From positions 2,790,001 to 2,854,000 of the forward strand of contig NC_019693.1 in the NCBI RefSeq assembly GCF_000317105.1: a stretch of 64,000 nt of DNA, written 5' to 3'. A program made the position numbers and the translations under genes. This DNA comes from Oscillatoria acuminata PCC 6304 (GTDB lineage Bacteria > Cyanobacteriota > Cyanobacteriia > Cyanobacteriales > Laspinemataceae). The notes under the pieces are model-generated. The model saw only the letters and a program-made list of their open reading frames with translations. It was not told the DNA's origin and did no database searches. This document shows positions 7,791 through 15,361 of the stretch, one piece after another (positions within the stretch are counted from its first letter, which is position 1; every line of letters begins with the position of its first letter).

Positions 7791-10109
7791 GTGAAACAGC
7801 CTCATGCACTCGGGTGCTTATTCGGAGCTAGTGCGATCGTGGTCATGGCCAGCGCCCCAGCAATGGCAGTCACGCAAATCACAGGAGTGAACGTCAATAC
7901 CAGCGGTGGCGGAGTCCAAGTGATTTTGGATACCCAGGGGGGCGATCGGCCCCAAGTCTTTACCGTCAACCGAGGTACAGACGTTATTGCCGATATTATC
8001 AATACTCAACTCAACTTACCCGGGGGTCAGAGCTTCCGCCAAAACAACCCCGCCCCAGGGATTGCCTCCATCGTCGTCACCCCCCTCGATGCCAACAGCG
8101 TCCGGGTGATTGTCAGTGGCAGCAACAGCGCCCCAGAGGTAGCCATTAACCAAGCTGACTCTGCTGGAATCAATCTCGGTTTCAATACCGGAGGAGTCGC
8201 GGCATCTCCCAATATCAGCCCTTCCACCCCTCCTCCACCCCCGGGCATGACCCCACCCCCTGGTACTACACCGGGTCCAGAGGTACTCGTGCCAAATCCG
8301 CAAATCACCATTGAGGGTGGCCCTGCTCCTATTGCCCGACCGAACCAGCCATCAGCACCCCCCTTTCAGCCGCGAGCCGTTGCCCCCCCGGTGGGAGATA
8401 TCGCGGTTTCTAATCTTCCATCCGCTACACCTGAGATCGATCTAGGAGCCGGATCCACAGAAATTATCCCCCGGTTAGTGTTACGCGATGCATCGGTGCG
8501 AGATGTACTGTCCCTTTTGGCCCGAACCGCTGGACTAAATTTAGCTTATACACCGGGTGTCGCACCTGCAGATGGTCAGGCTCAACAACCTGGGGCGGAA
8601 GTCGCTGATGCGAGTCCCAAGATTTCCCTAGATATTGAAAATGAGTCAGTTCAAGACGTTTTTAATTACATTATTCGCCTGAGTGCGTTAGAGGCCAACC
8701 GGGTTGGAGACACAATTTTTGTCGGAACCCGACTTCCAGACGAGGCCAGAAATGTTGTCGTTCGGACTCTGAGGATGAATCAAGTTTCATCCACCGATGC
8801 AGCCGGGTTTTTAACAGCACAAGGTGCTGAAACTCAGATTTCTAGGGAACGATTAGACATTATTACCATTGGTGAAGGGGCTGCCGCTCGAACGATTGAA
8901 TCGAGAACCCCGGAGATTTTAGCACTCAGAGCTACCCAGGGAGACGGTCCTTTATTGTTGAGTGGTTTATCCGTACTGACCAATGAAAGAATCAATGGGA
9001 TTACCTTAGTAGGTCCCCCGAACAAAGTTGAAATTGCTACCTCATTTCTGAGTCAGTTAGATTTACGGCGTCGGCAAGTGGCTGTCAACGTCAAAATTGT
9101 TGATGTAGACCTCTTGGCAACGGAAAACTTTAGTACGAGCTTCTCCTTTGGAATTAATGACAGTTTCTTTGTCAATGATGGAGGTGCAGCGGTCGCTAAC
9201 TTTGGGGGAATTAATCCTCCTACAGCTAATACAATCACTGGAAGTGAGATCGTTCCTCCTGTACTGACGAATCCACTTTCAGGGGCAGGACTTCAGTTTG
9301 ATCCCAACCAAACCACTCAAGTTCCGCTAACGGGTCCAGGAGCCGGGGCACTTTTTCTACGCCCTGTTCCAGGGATTAGTACCAATCCTAGAGATGTTCG
9401 CGTTTCAGACTATACGGTGTTTGAAGTCGATCCAACAACTGGGGTAATTACACCCGGTACGGCGGAGTTCAGTTTGCCCACTTTATTCCAATACCCTCAG
9501 AAGTTTTTGGCGCTTCTGCAAGCTCAGGTTGTTAGCGGTAATGCTAAAATCCTTACTGATCCGACAATGGTCGTTCAAGAAGGGGAGACTGCCCGATTAT
9601 CTTTAACTCAAGAAATAGATCAGCCAGGTGTTTTTCAGCAAGTCAATGAAGACACTGGAGTGGTAGAATTGTTTGCTCAACCTGGGCGTATTGGAGATGC
9701 GGGCTTAACATTAAACGTTAGCGTCTCAAGAATTGATGATAATGGATTTGTAACGATGAACATCATTCCGAGTGTCTCGGCACCAACGGGAAGATCGACG
9801 ATTACAGGTGGGACCTTATTATCAACCAGAACTCTGCAATCGGGTACGATTCGGATTCGAGATGGACAGACACTGATTTTATCGGGAATTATCCAAGATA
9901 TCGATCGCTCTTTCGTCAGTAAAATACCGATTCTAGGGGACCTGCCCATCATTGGATCTTTATTCCGAAGCACTCAACGCGAGAACCGGCGACAAGAGGT
10001 GATTGTCCTGGTGACTCCTCAGATTCTGGATGATTCGGATAATGCTGGCTTTGGTTATGGGTATGCCCCTGGACAGGAGGTCCAGCAAATGCTGAATCAA
10101 AATCGGTAA
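7791..10109 (+). CDS. pilQ: Type IV pilus secretin PilQ
   Basis: Outer-membrane secretin ring through which the pilus passes. I prefer the GTG at 7791: AGGGAGGAGG lies just upstream, and the product starts with a clean signal peptide ending ASAPAMA (about residue 26). A TTG 23 codons upstream would bury that signal. Domains from the 7791 start: AMIN domain at about 27-125 (peptidoglycan attachment), a Pro/Gly-rich linker at about 145-215, an STN/N0 domain from about 225, secretin N-domains at about 320-430, and the secretin pore from about 560 with GNAKILTDPTMVVQEGETA and IPILGDLPIIGSLF (about 713). The length of ~770 residues is normal for cyanobacterial PilQ. It follows pilMNO, separated by a terminator-like hairpin. 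Confidence 0.95.
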   Translation: MKQPHALGCLFGASAIVVMASAPAMAVTQITGVNVNTSGGGVQVILDTQGGDRPQVFTVNRGTDVIADIINTQLNLPGGQSFRQNNPAPGIASIVVTPLDANSVRVIVSGSNSAPEVAINQADSAGINLGFNTGGVAASPNISPSTPPPPPGMTPPPGTTPGPEVLVPNPQITIEGGPAPIARPNQPSAPPFQPRAVAPPVGDIAVSNLPSATPEIDLGAGSTEIIPRLVLRDASVRDVLSLLARTAGLNLAYTPGVAPADGQAQQPGAEVADASPKISLDIENESVQDVFNYIIRLSALEANRVGDTIFVGTRLPDEARNVVVRTLRMNQVSSTDAAGFLTAQGAETQISRERLDIITIGEGAAARTIESRTPEILALRATQGDGPLLLSGLSVLTNERINGITLVGPPNKVEIATSFLSQLDLRRRQVAVNVKIVDVDLLATENFSTSFSFGINDSFFVNDGGAAVANFGGINPPTANTITGSEIVPPVLTNPLSGAGLQFDPNQTTQVPLTGPGAGALFLRPVPGISTNPRDVRVSDYTVFEVDPTTGVITPGTAEFSLPTLFQYPQKFLALLQAQVVSGNAKILTDPTMVVQEGETARLSLTQEIDQPGVFQQVNEDTGVVELFAQPGRIGDAGLTLNVSVSRIDDNGFVTMNIIPSVSAPTGRSTITGGTLLSTRTLQSGTIRIRDGQTLILSGIIQDIDRSFVSKIPILGDLPIIGSLFRSTQRENRRQEVIVLVTPQILDDSDNAGFGYGYAPGQEVQQMLNQNR

Positions 10110-10196
10110 TTTTCTGGGTTGATCTGACCCCACTCCTGGCTTCTATTCCTTTAGGTTTATTTTTTGGGGTGACTTCCCGGAGTAAAATCGATAATT

Positions 10197-10239
10197 AATA
10201 AAACCTCCTGTTAGATAAAAAACAGGAGGTTTTATTGTT
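10197..10239 (+). terminator. Terminator after pilQ
   Basis: A perfect 16-base stem (AATAAAACCTCCTGTT at 10197-10212 with AACAGGAGGTTTTATT at 10221-10236) encloses an 8-base A-rich loop. The T-rich right arm runs into GTTT. The A/T-rich arms make it plausible in both directions. It lies 88 bases after the pilQ stop. Confidence 0.75.
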
Positions 10240-10429
10240 TAAAGGAGTTTTAGAAGATTGTATGTGGCTACAATTGTTATGTTTATCGTGACAACTTTTT
10301 GATGGATCCATTGACCCGACCCGGGGGGAAAATGAAAAAAAAATCCTCAAATCTATATAAATTAAAGGTTTCACCGATCCATATTGGGTTGACACCCTTT
10401 AGAATAATGCAGTGAAAAGTCGAATCAGT

Positions 10430-10510
10430 GGGAGTTTCAGCGATTTATTTCGGCTGACTCCCTTAAACTACCTAAGAGACCTCGTAAATTGCTCTGGCAA
10501 TTGAGGTCCC
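10430..10510 (+). promoter_or_regulatory. Structured 5' leader of the HU gene (two hairpins)
   Basis: The 438-base gap between pilQ and the HU gene holds the pilQ terminator and two hairpins ahead of the HU ATG. Hairpin 1 (10430-10462) pairs GGGAGT with ACTCCC and, inside, CAGC with GCTG. Hairpin 2 (10478-10508) pairs GACCTC with GAGGTC and, inside, AATTGC with GCAATT around a TCTG loop. A TTGACA at 10389-10394 could be a -35 box, but I see no good -10 at normal spacing. The hairpins may form an untranslated leader that tunes HU expression; this is inference from the pairing alone. Confidence 0.4.
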
Positions 10511-10547
10511 TTGGATTCGCTCAACTTAACCTGTACGGAGTAACAAA

Positions 10548-10826
10548 ATGAACAAAGGTGAACTCGTCGATGTTGTAGCTGAGAAGGCTAACGTCACCAA
10601 AAAACAAGCGGATGCGGTGCTGACTGCGGCCCTCGATGCCGTTATCGAAGCGGTCTCTTCTGGGGATAAAGTGACCCTGGTGGGATTTGGTTCGTTTGAA
10701 GCTCGTGAGCGCAAGGCGCGTGAAGGTCGCAACCCCAAAACCGGCGACAAAATGGAAATTCCGGCAACCAAGGTCCCTGCCTTCTCTGCTGGTAAGTTCT
10801 TTAAAGAAAAAGTCGCTCCTAAGTAA
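10548..10826 (+). CDS. hup: HU family histone-like DNA-binding protein
   Basis: A 92-residue HU. It starts MNKGELVDVVAEKANVTKKQADAV, has the GFGSFEARERKAREGRNPKTG beta-arm region with the family's conserved RNPKTG, and ends VPAFSAGKFFKEKV, all hallmarks of HU. It works as a dimer that bends and compacts DNA and helps replication and recombination. Length and start are typical. An upstream leader with two hairpins precedes it, and a cobalamin-pathway gene follows 23 bases later on the same strand, perhaps by read-through. Confidence 0.97.
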   Translation: MNKGELVDVVAEKANVTKKQADAVLTAALDAVIEAVSSGDKVTLVGFGSFEARERKAREGRNPKTGDKMEIPATKVPAFSAGKFFKEKVAPK

Positions 10827-10849
10827 GGGAGTCACATCCCGACTGCCCT

Positions 10850-11962
10850 TTGAATCAGCCAAAGCATGGGGGGAATTTAGCCTGGGCAGCAACTCTGGCA
10901 GGCTGTCCCCCTTCCTCTATCCTGGATTTCTCAGCCAGTATTAGTCCGTTGGGGCCGCCCCCATCGGTCAATGCGGCGATTCACAGCCACTTGGGCGAAC
11001 TGCGAAACTACCCTGACCCCAGCTACTATTCCTTGCGATCGCAGTTGGGTCAGGCGGACCGTCTTCCTCCCGAGTGGATCCTGCCCGGTAATGGGGCCGC
11101 AGAGTTGTTAACCTGGGCGGGATGGGAATTCTCCACCCTGCCGACTACGTTTCTGTTAACCCCCGCCTTTGGCGATTACCGTCGGTGTCTGCAAACTTTT
11201 GGGGCAACGGTGGTGGATTGTCCCCTATTGGGAGATGAGGAAGGGGGATTCCTGGGGGTGGGTGAAGCAACAGCTAAAGCCCCCTCGGGACTGGACTGCC
11301 TCATTCCTAAATTGCAGCAGCAGAAAGCCCCCGGGGGTCTGTTGCTGAATAATCCGCACAATCCCACGGGTCAACTGTTTTCAAAAACCGCAATTGAACC
11401 TTATCTGGAGCAATTTGCTCTGGTGGTGGTGGATGAAGCCTTTATGGATTTTCTCCTCCCAGGGGACCAGGAAAGTTTGGTGAGTGTGATTCAGGATTAT
11501 CCTAATTTAGTGATTTTGCGATCGCTGACAAAGTTTTACTCTATGCCTGGACTCCGCCTAGGCTATGCGATCGCCCATCCCGATCGCCTCCAACGCTGGC
11601 AACAGTGGCGCGACCCCTGGCCGGTCAATATCCTAGCCGCAGCGGCAGGAGAAGCCGTAGTCCAGGATACGGCCTTTCAGGAACAAACTTGGACCTGGTT
11701 GCCACCGGCGCGATCGCAACTGTTTGACGGGTTAGCGGGAATCCCCGGATTGCAGCCCCTGCCCTCAGCGGCGAACTTCTTACTGGTGCGATCGCATCAT
11801 TCCTGTTCCCAACTGCAACGGGACCTACTCACCCGTCACCGCATCCTGATCCGGGACTGCCTGAGCTTTCCTGAACTCGGCGACGCCTATTTTCGGGTGG
11901 CGGTGCGTCTCCCGGACGAAAACCAGCGCCTGATTGCCGCCTTAACCGATATTTTGTCTTAG
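10850..11962 (+). CDS. cobD: L-threonine-O-3-phosphate decarboxylase-like PLP enzyme (cobalamin biosynthesis)
   Basis: A fold-type I PLP enzyme of the histidinol-phosphate aminotransferase/threonine-phosphate decarboxylase group (CobD in Salmonella, CobC in Pseudomonas). The N-terminal KHGGNLAWAA and LDFSASISPLGPP are the diagnostic start of this group. NNPHNPTGQL, VVDEAFMDF and the PLP-lysine segment LRSLTKFYSMPGLRLGY are all present, so the active site is intact. It would make (R)-1-amino-2-propanol O-2-phosphate for the corrin side chain. The start is a TTG at 10850 just ahead of the HGGN motif. The precorrin-8X methylmutase gene lies 14 kb away, so cobalamin genes are scattered. Confidence 0.83.
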   Translation: MNQPKHGGNLAWAATLAGCPPSSILDFSASISPLGPPPSVNAAIHSHLGELRNYPDPSYYSLRSQLGQADRLPPEWILPGNGAAELLTWAGWEFSTLPTTFLLTPAFGDYRRCLQTFGATVVDCPLLGDEEGGFLGVGEATAKAPSGLDCLIPKLQQQKAPGGLLLNNPHNPTGQLFSKTAIEPYLEQFALVVVDEAFMDFLLPGDQESLVSVIQDYPNLVILRSLTKFYSMPGLRLGYAIAHPDRLQRWQQWRDPWPVNILAAAAGEAVVQDTAFQEQTWTWLPPARSQLFDGLAGIPGLQPLPSAANFLLVRSHHSCSQLQRDLLTRHRILIRDCLSFPELGDAYFRVAVRLPDENQRLIAALTDILS

Positions 11963-11980
11963 ATTGGGGAATCAAACACC

Positions 11981-13408
11981 GTGACCTTGGATTACGATTT
12001 AGTCGTTATTGGCGGCACTCGCCCGGGAATAGAAGCGGCGATCGCTGCCGCTAAACTGCAAGCGCGAGTGGCCCTGGTCCAACCGCCTCAACAGGCCATC
12101 AATGCCCCTCCCTTCTCTGAGGGGACCGGACCGATACAAACAGCGGAGTTATTTGATTCCCCTTCGATTCTCTGGGGTGCGCCCTTTCCAAAGGACCTCC
12201 CGGAACTGGCCCGCGCCCTGGAGCAGTCAACCCAGGCCCTGGCATCCTTGGGAGAGGAACGGTCCCCGGCAGTTCTGGCCTCTCTCGGCATTGATGTGAT
12301 TGCGGAGGCGGGAGAGTTTATTCCATTACCACAACTTGCACTAGATATCAAGACTAGACGCCTAATTTCTCGTCATTATTTATTGGCCCCCAGTTTTCGG
12401 TCAGCGATTCCTGACATTCCGGGACTGGCCACCACCGGATACCTGACCCGGGAAACCTTCCATCACTTCACCGAGGGAACCCTCCCGAATAGCATCGCAA
12501 TTATTGGCAGCGACCCGAATGGGATTGAACTGGCACAAATCCTCGTTCGGTTGGGAATTGCCGTCAGTTTGATTACCTCTGCACCTCAGATTTTGCCGAA
12601 AGAAGACCCGGAAGCGGCGCAATTGATTCAGGCACAACTCGAAGCGGATGGCATTTTGGTGTTGACGGATACCCCAGTTATGGCGGTTGAATCGAGGCAA
12701 GGGGAAAAGATTGTTCAGACTGAAAATCGGGCGATCGCCTGCGATGAAATTTTTATTGCCTGTGGATTTCAATCCAATATTGACGGACTAAACTTAGACA
12801 CCGTAGGCGTGCAATTTTACCGGACTCCTCTGGGTCAAAGGGTGCAACTCAACCGTAAATTACAAACGACCAACCCGCGAATTTATGGCTGTGGAAACCT
12901 AGCAGGCGGCTATCCCCTGGTTAATGTAGCCCGACATGAAGCTCAAATTGCGGTCAAAAATGCCTTATTTTTCCCCCGTCATCGGGTGAAGTATTGGGGG
13001 ATTCCCTGGGCCTTTCAGACCTATCCTGAAATTGCCCGAGTGGGACTGACTGAACCTCAAGCGAAACGTCGATATGATGATGTGGTTGTTTTGATGCAAT
13101 ATTTCAAAGGCATTGCTGGAGGTCGATTGCAGCAAGAAACCACGGGGTTTTGTAAGGTATTAGTCCGGAAAAACGGAGAGATTTTGGGTGCTCATATTTT
13201 GGGACCTGGCGCATCGGAACTGATTCACAGTTTTGCTTTAGGGATGCAAAACAACTTAAAGGTAGAGGCGATCGCCACTTTACCCCATATTTGGCCCAGT
13301 CTGTCGGAAATTAATCAGCAAACTGCCCAACTCTGGCAGGAGGGACGGTTCACAGATAATACGTTCTGGCAAAACCTTCTTGATGTTTGGTTTAATTGGC
13401 GGCGATAA
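11981..13408 (+). CDS. Degenerate pyridine nucleotide-disulfide oxidoreductase family flavoprotein
   Basis: The fold is that of glutathione reductase/dihydrolipoamide dehydrogenase/mercuric reductase: an N-terminal FAD site (VVIGGTRPGIEAAIAA), a central NAD(P) site (IAIIGSDPNGIELAQIL) and a C-terminal dimerisation domain (about residues 345-455). Several key positions are changed. No CxxxxC redox disulfide follows the first Rossmann motif; the usual GD of the FAD ribityl-binding motif reads CGNLAGG; and the catalytic HPT/S of the dimer interface reads WPSLSE. A disulfide-reductase reaction is therefore unlikely; it may be a flavoprotein with another role. The GTG at 11981 is 19 bases after the preceding cobalamin-pathway gene, suggesting one operon. 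Family placement is firm, function unknown. Confidence 0.8.
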   Translation: MTLDYDLVVIGGTRPGIEAAIAAAKLQARVALVQPPQQAINAPPFSEGTGPIQTAELFDSPSILWGAPFPKDLPELARALEQSTQALASLGEERSPAVLASLGIDVIAEAGEFIPLPQLALDIKTRRLISRHYLLAPSFRSAIPDIPGLATTGYLTRETFHHFTEGTLPNSIAIIGSDPNGIELAQILVRLGIAVSLITSAPQILPKEDPEAAQLIQAQLEADGILVLTDTPVMAVESRQGEKIVQTENRAIACDEIFIACGFQSNIDGLNLDTVGVQFYRTPLGQRVQLNRKLQTTNPRIYGCGNLAGGYPLVNVARHEAQIAVKNALFFPRHRVKYWGIPWAFQTYPEIARVGLTEPQAKRRYDDVVVLMQYFKGIAGGRLQQETTGFCKVLVRKNGEILGAHILGPGASELIHSFALGMQNNLKVEAIATLPHIWPSLSEINQQTAQLWQEGRFTDNTFWQNLLDVWFNWRR

Positions 13409-13759
13409 TTCCCGGACTCATGGATAAACCGATAGAAATCCGGGAATTGGAGTCGGGAATTGAGGGTGAGTGACCGGGTTTCTATTGAGAGTTATTGCCA
13501 TTATAATCAAGGGGTTAACCCGGTGCTTATACGGAATCTGGTATTTAAAGGTCTATAAAAATTTCTTGTAGGGGCGCAATGCGCAGGCCCTCCGGAGGGC
13601 CTGCGCATTGCGCCCCTACAAATATAGAGTGACGCCGCTCGTTTTTATAGACTTATCAGTATTGCGAAATGGAGTATTATCCCTTATATTGCTAACTTCC
13701 TTGTAGGGTTTTTCAATCAAAATGATCCGGAATCCGGGTAAGAGGAACCCAGGTGAAGT
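13409..13759. other. 351-base gap between convergent genes
   Basis: It separates the flavoprotein gene (+) from the CBS-domain membrane protein gene (-). Apart from the composite palindromic element at 13551-13652 I see no gene, tRNA or promoter in it. Confidence 0.6.
13551..13652. repeat. Composite palindromic element with terminal inverted repeats
   Basis: GTCTATAAAAA at 13551-13561 is repeated inverted at 13642-13652. Between them lies a perfect 56-bp palindrome (13566-13621) that begins TTGTAGGGGCGCAATGCGCA and is centred on TCCGGA. No coding potential is seen. The size of about 100 bp and the nested repeats resemble a miniature mobile element, and the palindrome could fold as a terminator for both converging genes. 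Confidence 0.7.
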
Positions 13760-15088
13760 TTAGCTAATCGGGAGAGGATTTTGTAGAGTCCCCTGTACCG
13801 GCATGACTAATATTTTATCAACCCGATTTCCATCCATATCCATGACTTCAAATCGAAATCCAGCCCATTCAAAATGGTCGGCAGCTATTGGGATTCGTCC
13901 TAGATGGGTGATAACAAATCCTCCCAAAGTGTGATAGTTTCCTTGTTGTTCTCCAGGTAACTCTTTTAAATTAAAAACTTCCCGAAATTTTTCAATAGAG
14001 ACCATGCCATCTAATAGCCAAGATCCATCCTCGCGCTGGAGAATTTGCAAGTCATCCGGTTGATTCACTGAGGGCATATCTCCAACGATCGCCTCTAAAA
14101 TATCATTCAAGGTCACCAATCCCTGAATAACACCATATTCATCGACGGCTAAGGCAATATGAGTGCCGGTTTGTTTGAATAATTCTAAGACTTTGAGGGC
14201 TTTGGTATGTTCAGGAACAAACAAAGGCTGACGCAAAGCAGCGGTGAGATCAATGGGTTGGGAGAGCAGAGAACGGGCTAATAAATCATTAATCTGAATC
14301 ACCCCTAAGACATTATCCAACACATTTTGACAGACCGGAAACCGGGTATGGGTGCTGCTAATAATCTTGTGGCGGTTCTCTTCCACCGAATCATCTAAAT
14401 TTAGCCAAATGACATCCGGTCGAGGGGTCATTAATGAACTTACCCGGCGTTCATCTAAGCGAAACACTCGCTCAACCATCGCCTGTTCTTCTTGCTCAAA
14501 CGCGCCAGTTTCCGTGCCTTGTTCGAGTAAGATTTTAATTTCTTCTTCAATGACTTGAGGTTCGTTAGAGGGTTGAGTTCTCAACATTCTCAACACCAAA
14601 TCCGTTGAAGCACTCAACAAATGAACCACGGGTGCTCCAAGTTTGGCCAACAATCGCATGGGAATGGCGATGCGGGTGGCAATTCGTTCGGGATTGTTTA
14701 AGGCGAGGCGTTTGGGGACCAGTTCACCGAAAATCAGAGAGAGGTAAGTAATGCTAACCACCACAATCAAGAGGGCAATAGCCCCTTTATAAGGCACCAT
14801 CACCGGAAGACGATCCAACAGAACCACCACGTTCTCGGCAATGGTGGCACCGCCAAAGGCCCCAGCGAAGATCCCCACTAAAGTAATCCCAATTTGTACC
14901 GTGGAGAGGAAGCGATTGGGGGAATTTGCCAATTCTAAGGCTACTCTGGCCTTACGGTCTCCCTGATTCGCCCATTGTTGCAATCGGGCCTTCCTTGCCG
15001 AAACGAGGGCAATTTCAGACATGGCAAATATCCCGTTGATGAGAATCAGGAGTAAAATGATCAGAATTTCTAGGGTAAAAGAATTCAT
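13760..15088 (-). CDS. CNNM/CorC-HlyC family transporter-like membrane protein with CBS pair
   Basis: A 442-residue protein of the CorB/hemolysin C group. The N-terminal DUF21/CNNM membrane part (about residues 1-190, four hydrophobic segments; MSEIALVSARKARLQ is typical) is followed by a CBS domain pair (about 205-340; DERRVSSLMTPRPDVIWL, then a second CBS with VDEYGVIQGLVTLNDILEAIVGDMP) and a C-terminal CorC_HlyC domain (about 350-430; HTLGGFVITHLGRIP). Members are linked to magnesium or cobalt efflux and ion homeostasis, with the CBS pair sensing adenine nucleotides. The older name hemolysin is historical. It is a single gene facing the flavoprotein gene. Confidence 0.92.
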   Translation of the reverse strand: MNSFTLEILIILLLILINGIFAMSEIALVSARKARLQQWANQGDRKARVALELANSPNRFLSTVQIGITLVGIFAGAFGGATIAENVVVLLDRLPVMVPYKGAIALLIVVVSITYLSLIFGELVPKRLALNNPERIATRIAIPMRLLAKLGAPVVHLLSASTDLVLRMLRTQPSNEPQVIEEEIKILLEQGTETGAFEQEEQAMVERVFRLDERRVSSLMTPRPDVIWLNLDDSVEENRHKIISSTHTRFPVCQNVLDNVLGVIQINDLLARSLLSQPIDLTAALRQPLFVPEHTKALKVLELFKQTGTHIALAVDEYGVIQGLVTLNDILEAIVGDMPSVNQPDDLQILQREDGSWLLDGMVSIEKFREVFNLKELPGEQQGNYHTLGGFVITHLGRIPIAADHFEWAGFRFEVMDMDGNRVDKILVMPVQGTLQNPLPIS

Positions 15089-15361
15089 TGTGCTGTGGGA
15101 TTTGCCTCGGGTTTCGGCGAATGTAGCGATCGCCCCTTAATCATAGGGTGCGATCGCCACCGTGAACAGATGCATTTATTGCCAGATTCTAGTTAAATTA
15201 ACATTTCTCGGCAATAGCAGAATCATCCCTACCCTAGAAATTGGGATCCGAACTTTACCCATCTGGGCCGACTGCACAGTTGGTCCTTGGCCTTCTAAAA
15301 TAAATAGAGGAAAAGATCCGGGGATTTTTTTTAACCCAAGCTCTCGCATTTGTAACAAGTC

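Noticed and set aside
7802-9973. Long open frames on the strand opposite pilQ
   Set aside because: They follow from the codon bias of pilQ; no start signals, no family resemblance, and pilQ is certain.
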